Below, in pieces: positions 1-6,824 of a stretch of 12,547 nucleotides of DNA. Position numbers and translations under genes: made by a program. Below the pieces are notes generated by a model. The model made no database searches and was not told the origin of the DNA. It saw only the letters and a program-made list of their open reading frames with translations. Origin of the DNA: Halobacteriaceae archaeon Tc-Br11_E2g27. GTDB lineage: Archaea > Halobacteriota > Halobacteria > Halobacteriales > Haloarculaceae. Every line of letters begins with the position of its first letter. Positions within the stretch are counted from its first letter, which is position 1. The stretch is taken from assembly GCA_001564135.1 (NCBI GenBank), contig LKNH01000045.1, positions 1 through 12,547 on the forward strand. The letters run 5' to 3'.

Positions 1-409
1 AGGCGGCAAGCAACTCTCCGTGGTGTGTATCGAGCCGGTCAAGGCGTTGCTCAATCAGTGCTGAGGAGTCCTGTGTCAGTGTACTCTGTTCGGGGAGTAA
101 TCCAAGCGACCGGAACTCCTCATCGTATACCGCACGCTCAAACTCGCCAGTTTCTTCCTGTACGGAAACTGCGGTTGCTCCGGCAACGTCTATTCCTACT
201 TCTTCGTATCCTTCGCTTGTTGGTTCATCCGGCGTAAGCAGCCAACCCGGCTCTGTCGCTTCCGAATCAGCAGTATCGACCAGGGAGTTGGGACCAGCTG
301 TAGTGTCGGTAACCGCCGCTCCGGCCACTGTGGTTACCAGAATACCAGCGAGTACCACGACGCTGAGAGCGGTTACCATCGTGAGGAGTGGGCGGCCTCG
401 CTGTGACAT
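1..409 (-). CDS. Secreted DUF7096-like protein, 5' part (partial)
   Basis: This is an open frame read on the minus strand from an ATG at 409 and still open at the left edge, giving 136 visible codons. Residues 1-32 form a signal peptide or N-terminal anchor: a short basic start (MSQRGR), a hydrophobic stretch (about 12-28) and then AGAA. The mature part is acidic. Around residues 118-136 it becomes a charged, helical, probably coiled-coil segment (LIEQRLDRLDTHHGELLAA). This layout matches haloarchaeal secreted proteins of the DUF7096 type as I remember them, and no enzymatic motif is visible. A TATA-like TTTTTAA at 439-433 lies about 27 nt upstream of the ATG, which supports this start and a leaderless transcript. 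The gene is divergent from the membrane HTH protein next to it, so the two may act together. The family call is from memory and moderate; the coding call is firm. Confidence 0.75.
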   Translation of the reverse strand, partial: MSQRGRPLLTMVTALSVVVLAGILVTTVAGAAVTDTTAGPNSLVDTADSEATEPGWLLTPDEPTSEGYEEVGIDVAGATAVSVQEETGEFERAVYDEEFRSLGLLPEQSTLTQDSSALIEQRLDRLDTHHGELLAA

Positions 410-432
410 ATCCTTCCGTTTGTCGGCCTCCG

Positions 433-439
433 TTAAAAA
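433..439 (-). promoter_or_regulatory. TATA-like box for the secreted protein at 409
   Basis: TTTTTAA on the minus strand is centred about 27 nt upstream of the ATG at 409. This is the spacing expected for a leaderless haloarchaeal transcript. It lies in the short divergent region shared with the membrane HTH gene. Confidence 0.5.
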
Positions 440-574
440 CGTCGCGGGAGCGTGAACAGCGAAATACCTTCAGTCGAACCCGGCTTCAGCGATGGAGGGG
501 CGGCGAGACAGTTCATCAAGGCTGCTAACGTTTCATGGAAAGTGTTTTGGCTGACGGGGGCAACAGTCCCGAGT

Positions 575-1795
575 ATGCCTTCGTGGTCCCAAGCCCTCCT
601 TGCCGTTGTCGCGGCAGCCCTCTTTTTCGGTATCATCATCGGTAGTGGTGGTGCCTCTCCCTCCTTTGCGGACCAGCCTACGGAATATGACACTGGGCCG
701 GGCGAACAGTCCATTGACGGTGTCACCGGTCCGACTGATACTACCTTTTCATCGCCGCTTACCGATAACCCGCTCGACACAAACACGACAATTACGATTC
801 AATTAGGCACGGATGGAACGGCCTACTGGCAGCTTACTGCGTCGTATCCGTTGACTAGTGAGTCGGAACGAGAGGGGTTTGACGAGATCGCCTCCACATT
901 TGAGGCCGACGACGACCGCGACCTCGGCCTTGCTGCCTATGAGGCTGCGGCGGAACGCGTTGATGACGACCTTGACCGAACTGTTCGTATCGAAAACAGG
1001 GAGCAATTTGCTACCGTCCACGAACACAATGAGAGCGCGAATGCAACGGGTATTCTGACCGTCGAATTTGAGTGGACCGGGTTTGCGAGAGCTGATGGTA
1101 CCGAGTTACATATCGATGATGTCCTCGTTGCCGATGGAGACCGCTGGTTCCCTGGACTCGCAGGTGACCAGCGGCTCGTTATCGAACTCCCTGACGAGTA
1201 TGGCGTCAGAAGTGCTAACGTCTCTCCCGAAAATGGAGCGCTTATCTGGGATGGGCCTGCTGATTTCACTGGTGGTGAACTCAGCTCCACCTTCGTCGGC
1301 GATACCAACGGGAACGGAGAACAACCACCTGTTGAAAACGAAACGAGTCTCGTGCCATGGGTACTGATTGGTATCGCTATCGCCGTTGCAGGCGGCTTCG
1401 CTTATCTTGCCCGTGATAACCTCCGAACGCTCATCGAAGGGCAGGAAGGTCCTGTTACAACCACGGACTCGAAACAGAGTGAAAGTTCGTCGAGTCCAGA
1501 GCTGAATCAAGTATCGGAAGACGATATCGGTGAGGATGAAATAGCGCCCGATTCGGACACTATCGACGAGGAACTGTTGAGCGACGAAGAGCGGGTTGAG
1601 CACCTGCTCGAACAGAACGGTGGACGGATGAAACAGGCGGATATCGTCAAAGAGACCGACTGGTCGAATGCAAAGGTTTCACAGCTTCTTTCCGGGATGC
1701 ACGAGGACGGACGGATTGACAAGCTACGTATCGGCCGCGAGAATCTCATTTCCTTCCCCGAGGAATCGCTAACGGCCGACGATGATGAAAATTAA
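575..1795 (+). CDS. Membrane-anchored winged-helix regulator (DUF7345 + DUF7343 type)
   Basis: A 406-residue protein from ATG 575. Residues 1-32 are a hydrophobic signal or anchor segment. Residues about 70-240 form an extracytoplasmic beta-rich domain with several N-glycosylation sequons (for example NTT, NES, NAT). Residues 259-280 are a single transmembrane helix. A Ser/Glu/Asp-rich linker runs to about 335. Residues 336-395 are a winged helix-turn-helix (ERVEHLLEQNGGRMKQADIV, then WSNAKVSQLLSGM and a basic wing). This architecture is known in haloarchaea as the DUF7345/DUF7343 HTH family, a presumed one-component sensor-regulator with the DNA-binding domain inside the cell. The frame is open back to a GTG at 452 (447 aa). 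I prefer ATG 575 because it puts the signal peptide at the N-terminus, but neither start has a convincing SD or TATA. It is divergent from the secreted protein at 409. Confidence 0.85.
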   Translation: MPSWSQALLAVVAAALFFGIIIGSGGASPSFADQPTEYDTGPGEQSIDGVTGPTDTTFSSPLTDNPLDTNTTITIQLGTDGTAYWQLTASYPLTSESEREGFDEIASTFEADDDRDLGLAAYEAAAERVDDDLDRTVRIENREQFATVHEHNESANATGILTVEFEWTGFARADGTELHIDDVLVADGDRWFPGLAGDQRLVIELPDEYGVRSANVSPENGALIWDGPADFTGGELSSTFVGDTNGNGEQPPVENETSLVPWVLIGIAIAVAGGFAYLARDNLRTLIEGQEGPVTTTDSKQSESSSSPELNQVSEDDIGEDEIAPDSDTIDEELLSDEERVEHLLEQNGGRMKQADIVKETDWSNAKVSQLLSGMHEDGRIDKLRIGRENLISFPEESLTADDDEN

Positions 1796-1845
1796 CTGGA
1801 AACGTAAACCGGTCGACGGAACAACTGATAGTCCTACTAGCACAG

Positions 1846-2316
1846 TCACGCCGTGAGCTCTTTTTGTAGCAACAACCCATCGCCGCTTTCAAAATAGCCC
1901 GGGAGTTTTTCAATGACCTCGAACCCAACAGCCTCGTAAAACTGTCGCGCTGTCGTATCACTCTTCCTGACAGTCAGCGAGAGGCGGTCGTATTCGCCCA
2001 TGGTGAGACACGCATGTTCGACCAGCGCAGAACCGTGGCCTGCCCGCTGGTGGTCAGGGTGGACAGCAAGTTCCGGAATATGAACGGTTCTGGAATCGGT
2101 ATCCGGGACGAGAATAATATAGCCAACCACAACCGATTCCGTACCACATTCTAGCTCTCTGACGGCAGCCGAGATGGTTCCGCTCGATGCAGCTTCCAGC
2201 AACGAGGGGACCGGCTCATCAAGCGTCATGGACTGAATCTGTTGCAGCTGGGGATAATCTGTGGGCCGTACAGCGCGGTTTACTGGCATAGTTTCTGGAG
2301 GCGATTTACTGACCAT
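1846..2316 (-). CDS. GNAT-family N-acetyltransferase
   Basis: A 156-residue single-domain GNAT protein. The acetyl-CoA-binding motif A is clear: the beta4 strand ELAVHPDHQ is followed by the pyrophosphate loop QRAGHGSAL (about residues 89-97). The RimI-like C-terminal part is TARQFYEAVGFEVIE. The substrate (protein N-terminus, amine or small molecule) cannot be read from the sequence. The start lies 4 nt past the stop of the upstream DUF92 gene on the same strand, so the two are almost certainly co-transcribed. An internal ATG at 2289 (MPVNRAVRPTD) is a possible alternative start and removes only nine residues before the domain. The gene converges on the HTH gene with a gap of 50 nt. Confidence 0.88.
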   Translation of the reverse strand: MVSKSPPETMPVNRAVRPTDYPQLQQIQSMTLDEPVPSLLEAASSGTISAAVRELECGTESVVVGYIILVPDTDSRTVHIPELAVHPDHQRAGHGSALVEHACLTMGEYDRLSLTVRKSDTTARQFYEAVGFEVIEKLPGYFESGDGLLLQKELTA

Positions 2317-2320
2317 TTAC

Positions 2321-3670
2321 TCAGAGTGGCTGAACAGGGATACCGACAAGGGTGGCGATGGCAGCACCCGCGAGCGCGGCGGAGAGCGTTGCAAGAAAGT
2401 TCACACCCTGGTTTCCAACGACGCGACCCTCGATAGTGGCACCGAGGATGCTATCGACAGTCATCCCGATAAAGCCAGCGGCAAGGATAATCAATCCCCC
2501 ACTGAGACTCAGTTCGGTAATTGAGATGATGCCAATGACAGCAATAATACTCGCACCGGTCACGCCGGCCACTGTTCCCTGCCAGGTTATTGCGCCATCT
2601 GTCCCCGGTTCGACTGTTCTGAGCGTCGTGATAAGCCGCGGATTGTCATACAGGCCACCGATTTCGCTTGAGAGCGTATCTGCGAGCGCAGCAGCCACTG
2701 CACCAGCAAAGGCAAAGAAGACGACGGACTCCGAAATCCCGAGCTCTCCACTTGCGGGCGCGATGAGCACGGCAATGAGCGCGGCGAAGGAGTTTGCAAG
2801 CACGTTCCCGGAGCCACGTGCCCCTTCGTTTTGCTCGGCAATTCCGCGTGCTATCTTTTCGTCGTACCGGAACTTCGAGGAGAGGCCCCCGATGCCAAAA
2901 AACGCAATGAGCATCAGAAACCAGCCGTAGTCGCCGAACACGATTGTTAGTAATCCCAGCAGCACGCCAGTTAACATCCCCGCAAGCGAGGCAGTTTTGA
3001 GCGCATACGAGAGATAGCCAAGGATGAGCGTAATGGCGAGCGCAACGGTTATTCGCGTCGTCGAAATGGTGACGGGAAGACTGGCAAACAGCCACAAAAG
3101 GAGCGAAACGGTCACCATCACCAGTGCGTCATCGCGTTTGAACAGTACTTCTCGAAGCAACGCTGCGATGAGTGCTCCACTGACCGCAAGGAAGGTACCT
3201 GTCTGCCAACCGATGGTTTGACCAATCAGTTCGACTGTGAGCAGCTGTCCGATTACTGCGGCGACAGCACCCCCAAGCACGAATCCGCCCGTTGCAAGCA
3301 CTCGTTCACCAGCTAGTTGGCGCACGATCTGGCCCGCGAGATTACCGAACCCAACGAGTAGAATTGTTCCAACGTAGATGGACGCTGGCATGCCGAACCC
3401 AACGGCGATGATGGCGATTCCTGCGCCAGCGAGTGCAAACGCAGCGAGTCCGTAGAGCTTTCCGTCACGTCGGTCGCCTGGCCGTGCGAAAAGCGCGAAC
3501 CAGATACTCGATTTGTTCACTGTCAGTGCAAATCCGGCAACGAGCAAAAACGGGGCGACGGCGGCGATAGTCGCCACCGCTGGCTCGTCGATACGTTCGG
3601 CCAGCGGAACCGTCAGCGAAAGCGACCCGACGAGCGCGAATGCGGCCGCGCGTCGGATTGGGGATGTCAC
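2321..3670 (-). CDS. DUF92 (TIGR00297) family membrane protein, VTE6-like
   Basis: A 449-residue polytopic membrane protein with roughly a dozen hydrophobic segments; GTG start at 3670. The C-terminal half (about 215-449) is the DUF92 domain. It has the polar signatures KFRYDEKIARG (267-277), GARGSGNVLANS (283-294), ADTLSSEIG (330-338), GTDGAITWQGT (357-367) and DSILGATIEG (406-415). The N-terminal half (1-200) is an extra block of membrane helices. Established knowledge: plant and cyanobacterial DUF92 proteins (VTE6) are phytyl-phosphate kinases. The archaeal members are uncharacterised. Inference: an isoprenyl- or polyprenyl-phosphate kinase-like role, supported by the divergent cis-prenyltransferase-family neighbour. 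A weak TATA-like TGTAAGTA at 3700-3693 lies about 26 nt upstream. The GNAT gene follows 4 nt downstream. Confidence 0.85.
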   Translation of the reverse strand: MTSPIRRAAAFALVGSLSLTVPLAERIDEPAVATIAAVAPFLLVAGFALTVNKSSIWFALFARPGDRRDGKLYGLAAFALAGAGIAIIAVGFGMPASIYVGTILLVGFGNLAGQIVRQLAGERVLATGGFVLGGAVAAVIGQLLTVELIGQTIGWQTGTFLAVSGALIAALLREVLFKRDDALVMVTVSLLLWLFASLPVTISTTRITVALAITLILGYLSYALKTASLAGMLTGVLLGLLTIVFGDYGWFLMLIAFFGIGGLSSKFRYDEKIARGIAEQNEGARGSGNVLANSFAALIAVLIAPASGELGISESVVFFAFAGAVAAALADTLSSEIGGLYDNPRLITTLRTVEPGTDGAITWQGTVAGVTGASIIAVIGIISITELSLSGGLIILAAGFIGMTVDSILGATIEGRVVGNQGVNFLATLSAALAGAAIATLVGIPVQPL

Positions 3671-3756
3671 GATGGGCGATATTCCCGAGCCGTACTTACA
3701 CTTTCCGAAAACTCGCTTTGGGAACGAAAGCTGTTAAGCTACCAGGCCGAAAGGAC

Positions 3757-4371
3757 ATGATTGTGGGCCTATACGACCGCTATCTGGCGTTTCGACTGCG
3801 CAAAGCAGCGCCACAACTCCCGGAGACAGTTGCCCTTGTCCTCACCGAGCGTGATTTGCTCGAATCGGGTGCGTATGAGACGCTTAACTCGGTCATTCGG
3901 TGGGCTTTCGAATTTGATGCCGAGCAGCTCGTTATCTACGTCAGTGTTCTCGATACCGGTGTGGTCGAGAGACTCAAGACACAGCTTGAGCGCCTTGAAA
4001 CACCGTACGAGGTTGCGGTCCGCTCACCGAACCATGAAAGCAGAGCTGATGCGCCGGTGCAGGTGAGTATTGGGCTGGGTGGGAAACACGAGTTTGCCAC
4101 GGCGGTTCGCAGCGTTGCCGAGGCCGTTGAGCGCGGCGAACTTGACCCTGAGTCCATCACCGAAGAAGATATCGAAGCCCGTCTGGTTTTTCAGACTGCT
4201 CCAGACCTCGTTATCAAAACTGGTGGGGAACGTCTTTCCGATTTCATGATTTGGCAATCCGTCTACTCCGAGCTCTACTTTACTGACGTCAACTGGCGAA
4301 ATTTCCGTCGACGGGATTACCTTCGGGCCCTCCGGGATTACCAGAACCGAAAGCGGCGGTTTGGCGAGTAA
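3757..4371 (+). CDS. Short cis-prenyltransferase (UppS) family protein, probably non-catalytic subunit
   Basis: 204 residues from ATG 3757. The frame is open upstream to 3640, but that part overlaps the divergent DUF92 start and does not look like the family. The C-terminal half is a clear UppS match: LVIKTGGERLSDFMIWQSV (151-169), YSELYFTDVNW (170-180) and terminal RRFGE. These hold the RxS and C-terminal Arg/Gly motifs that bind isopentenyl diphosphate. GGKHEFATAV (108-117) is the usual mid-domain signature. The N-terminal active site is missing. The HVAIIMDGNRR motif reads VALVLTERDLL (25-35), without the catalytic Asp, and the SxENW motif reads SVLDTG. The protein is also shorter than ordinary UppS (230-300 aa). 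It is therefore probably a partner subunit of a heteromeric polyprenyl diphosphate synthase, like NgBR/Nus1, rather than a self-sufficient enzyme. Weak promoter signals only. Confidence 0.85.
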   Translation: MIVGLYDRYLAFRLRKAAPQLPETVALVLTERDLLESGAYETLNSVIRWAFEFDAEQLVIYVSVLDTGVVERLKTQLERLETPYEVAVRSPNHESRADAPVQVSIGLGGKHEFATAVRSVAEAVERGELDPESITEEDIEARLVFQTAPDLVIKTGGERLSDFMIWQSVYSELYFTDVNWRNFRRRDYLRALRDYQNRKRRFGE

Positions 4372-4445
4372 CGTCCATCAATTTCCTGAACGTCTCGCTC
4401 CCTTAACCCGACAGAATTAGGCAAGTTCGCCGCAACGTCGCTAGT

Positions 4446-5423
4446 ATGTCTCGTGCATTGATTATCGGCGGCACTCGTTTTATTGGCCGTCATCTTGTCG
4501 AAGAGCTACTGGCTGCACAGTATGATGTAACGCTATTGAACCGCGGTCGTCACGAGAATCCGTTTGCTGACCACGACGGTGTCTCACACATTACTGGCGA
4601 CCGAACGAGCGGGGCAACCCTTGCGAACGCGGCAGAAGAAGTTGAACCCGATATTGTCGTCGACTGCGTTGCGTATTATCCGGGAGAAGTTCGAATGGCG
4701 ACAAAGGCCTTCAGCGATGTTGAAGCATACGTCTTCATCTCCAGCGGCTCTTCTTACGGGCCAGACCACATTCCAAAACGAGAGGGTGAAACGCCGCTCG
4801 AACCCTGCACTGATGAGCAGGCTGTAGATGACAGCTCGGAGACCTACGGCGCACGTAAAGCGGAGGGGGACCGGGCCATTTTCGAGGCTGCAGAAAACGG
4901 CGTGAACGCAATGGCAATTCGCCCGACAATCGTGTACGGGCCATACGATTACACCGGCCGGTTTCATTACTGGGTTCGCCAGGTCAAAGAGCATGATACC
5001 GTACTCGTTCCCGGCGATGGAACCAATATTCACCATATTGTCTCCGTTCAGAACGTCGTTCGCGGCATTCGGGCTATCGCTGAACATGGAACGGCAGGTG
5101 AGGTGTACAACGTTGGTGACCGACGCGTCCTGACGCTTGGGGAGACTGTCGAGACCATTGCAGATATTCTCAACGAGAGTGTCGAGGTTGTCACTGCCGG
5201 TGAGCGAGAGTTAGCGACCGAAGGTATCGAGTTGACTGATTTCCCGCTCTATAACCCGAACCCTCATATCCTTTCGACGGAGAAACTTCATTCCCTTGGG
5301 TGGAACCCATATGGTTACCGAGAGGCATTTCAGGAAGCGATTGCGTGGGATGCCTCACCGGCCGAAAAGCCCGGCCCTGACCGTACTGCTGTCGAGAGTG
5401 TGATAGAGTTCGTATCAGTCTGA
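4446..5423 (+). CDS. NAD-dependent epimerase/dehydratase (extended SDR)
   Basis: 325 residues. The N-terminal Rossmann dinucleotide-binding motif is GGTRFIGRHL (8-17), followed by LLNRGRH (30-36) at the end of beta2, which contacts the adenosine ribose. The catalytic set is SSGSSYG (99-105) and YGARK (Y134, K138). After it comes IRPTIVYGPYD (158-168), typical of extended SDRs, and a substrate domain containing VYNVGDRRVLTLGE. This is the sugar-nucleotide epimerase/dehydratase superfamily, close in style to the CSP41/mRNA-binding-like branch common in haloarchaea. The actual substrate is not evident. Start ATG 4446 puts the Rossmann strand at residue 3. An AATTAG element at 4415-4420 lies about 28 nt upstream. 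It stands alone between uppS-like and radical SAM genes. Confidence 0.9.
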   Translation: MSRALIIGGTRFIGRHLVEELLAAQYDVTLLNRGRHENPFADHDGVSHITGDRTSGATLANAAEEVEPDIVVDCVAYYPGEVRMATKAFSDVEAYVFISSGSSYGPDHIPKREGETPLEPCTDEQAVDDSSETYGARKAEGDRAIFEAAENGVNAMAIRPTIVYGPYDYTGRFHYWVRQVKEHDTVLVPGDGTNIHHIVSVQNVVRGIRAIAEHGTAGEVYNVGDRRVLTLGETVETIADILNESVEVVTAGERELATEGIELTDFPLYNPNPHILSTEKLHSLGWNPYGYREAFQEAIAWDASPAEKPGPDRTAVESVIEFVSV

Positions 5424-5439
5424 AATCGGTATCGCGCCG

Positions 5440-5445
5440 TTTTTA
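5440..5445 (+). promoter_or_regulatory. TATA-like box for the radical SAM gene
   Basis: TTTTTA ends 27 nt before ATG 5472, the position expected for a leaderless transcript. It shows that the radical SAM gene has its own promoter rather than relying on the epimerase gene. Confidence 0.45.
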
Positions 5446-5471
5446 CCCATCCACACGCTAGGGGACTTCGA

Positions 5472-6464
5472 ATGCTGTCGAAAGGCTGTGAACAGTGTGC
5501 CAACGGTGGCAAGATGGTGTTGTTCGTCTATGGCTACTGTGACCAGCGGGACTGTTTTTACTGTCCCCTTGGGGAAAACCGAAAGAACGTCACTGAAGTC
5601 TATGCGAACGAGCGACAGGTCGAATCAGACGAGGATATTATCGAGGAAGCCTACCGGATGGACGCTCTCGGCACGTCGATAACTGGTGGCGAACCGCAGG
5701 AAGTACTCAACCGAACCTGCCGATATATTTCGATGCTAAAAGATGAGTTTGGCGAAGAGCATCATACGCACCTCTATACTGGCATTACAGGTGGGCGAGA
5801 GAACATGCGCGCGCTCGCCGAGGCTGGCCTTGATGAGATTCGGTTTCACCCACCGTTCGAACAGTGGGGAGACCTCCATGGGACAGAATGGGAAGACATC
5901 CTCTATATCGCCCGTGAGGAGGGACTCACTCCAGCGTTCGAGATTCCCGGCATCCGTGCTGAGGAGGAGTTTCTGGAATTTCTCGACGAAGGGGCTGCTG
6001 AGTTCTGTAACATCAACGAGTTCGAGATGAGTCAAGGGAACTTCCGGCGGATGCAACAGGAAGGGTACGAACTCAAAGACGGGCATATGAGTGCGGTTGA
6101 GGGAAGTCATGAAATTTTAGAGACAATGGGCGACCATCCGAAGGTCTATTTCTGTACGTCGGTGTTCAAAGACGCTGCCCAACATCGGAACCGTCTCAAA
6201 CGGACTGCCCACAACATTCGTCGACCGTTTGACGAAGTTACCGACGACGGAACGCTCGTTTACGGGAAGACGTGGACTGACCCCGACCAATTCGAACGAC
6301 TTGGAGTCCCTGAGGAGTTTTACGTCGAAAAGACCGACCACATCGAACTGGCCTGGTGGCTCCTTGAGGAGATGCTTGAAGAGGGTGACCTCGAACGAGG
6401 GGAAATTGTCGAGCAGTACCCGACTGTCGAGGGAACTGTTGTCGAACGCACGCCACTTGCGTAA
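5472..6464 (+). CDS. Radical SAM protein (COG2108-like)
   Basis: 330 residues. The iron-sulfur cysteines are in GYCDQRDCFYCPLGE: C23, C28 and C31, giving CX4CX2C rather than the canonical CX3CX2C. A second CxxC (C6, C9) lies just upstream in GCEQCANGGKMV. The SAM-binding GGEP-type motif is TGGEPQ (71-76). Strand ends such as HLYTGIT, IRFHPP, AFEIPGI and FCNINEFEMS fit a partial TIM barrel. The family looks like the uncharacterised archaeal radical SAM group related to pyruvate formate-lyase activating enzymes. No substrate can be named. Further cysteines at 83, 179 and 228 could hold another cluster or be structural. It has its own TATA element and is followed 18 nt later by a small gene that may be co-transcribed. 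Confidence 0.88.
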   Translation: MLSKGCEQCANGGKMVLFVYGYCDQRDCFYCPLGENRKNVTEVYANERQVESDEDIIEEAYRMDALGTSITGGEPQEVLNRTCRYISMLKDEFGEEHHTHLYTGITGGRENMRALAEAGLDEIRFHPPFEQWGDLHGTEWEDILYIAREEGLTPAFEIPGIRAEEEFLEFLDEGAAEFCNINEFEMSQGNFRRMQQEGYELKDGHMSAVEGSHEILETMGDHPKVYFCTSVFKDAAQHRNRLKRTAHNIRRPFDEVTDDGTLVYGKTWTDPDQFERLGVPEEFYVEKTDHIELAWWLLEEMLEEGDLERGEIVEQYPTVEGTVVERTPLA

Positions 6465-6474
6465 TACGCTTTTT
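6459..6474 (+). terminator. Small inverted repeat plus T-run after the radical SAM gene
   Basis: The stop codon lies in the near-palindrome GCGTAATACGC (6459-6469), directly followed by five Ts (6470-6474). Archaeal termination relies mainly on the U-tract. The stem is short, so this is a weak call, and the gene 18 nt downstream suggests that any termination is partial. Confidence 0.3.
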
Positions 6475-6482
6475 GATTCGTT

Positions 6483-6767
6483 ATGTACCTCTCACACCCC
6501 GTCCGTCGGATGCGTGAAAACCCACAGGAAGGCGCGGTTGTGACACTCATCGTCGAAACTACTGACGGTGACGACCGGACAATTTCAACCGTGATTGACG
6601 CTGTCGAATCCGTCGGGGGAACTGTCGAGAAGGAACGTCCCTTTGGTTCGTTAGAGATTAGTATCTACCAGGAGGATATTGCTGACCTCTGTTCGGTCGA
6701 GGGGGTCAGTGCACTCCAGACGGACAACACAATTGGCTTTACCGGCGACGCTGGCGAGGATGTGTGA
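6483..6767 (+). CDS. Small conserved-looking protein with ferredoxin-like (I9/ACT-style) fold
   Basis: 94 residues from ATG 6483. An in-frame ATG at 6510 (MRENPQEGAV) is an equally acceptable start. The predicted order is beta (AVVTLIVET), helix (TISTVIDAVESVGG), beta (TVEKERP), beta (LEISIYQ), helix (EDIADLCSVEGV) and beta (SALQTD). That is a beta-alpha-beta-beta-alpha-beta ferredoxin-like layout. The ending, with a helix, a GV turn and a final acidic strand, resembles the peptidase-inhibitor I9/propeptide pattern, but no protease is adjacent. I do not recognise a named family. It sits 18 nt after the radical SAM gene and could be its partner or a regulatory domain. There is one cysteine, no signal peptide, and no obvious TATA element of its own. 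Confidence 0.7.
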   Translation: MYLSHPVRRMRENPQEGAVVTLIVETTDGDDRTISTVIDAVESVGGTVEKERPFGSLEISIYQEDIADLCSVEGVSALQTDNTIGFTGDAGEDV

Positions 6768-6791
6768 TTGCTCCGGGATTTCGAACACCAG

Positions 6792-6798
6792 TATTTTT
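6792..6798 (+). promoter_or_regulatory. TATA-like box for the membrane zinc-ribbon gene
   Basis: TATTTTT lies 27-33 nt upstream of ATG 6825, consistent with a leaderless start and independent transcription of this gene. Confidence 0.5.
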
Positions 6799-6824
6799 GC
6801 AGGCTGGACCGCTAGCGGAGCATA

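Noticed and set aside
3640..3756. Longer start for the UppS-like protein (39 extra residues)
   Set aside because: It would overlap the divergent DUF92 start at 3670, and the added residues do not resemble the family. The family-like sequence begins at GLYDRY just after ATG 3757.
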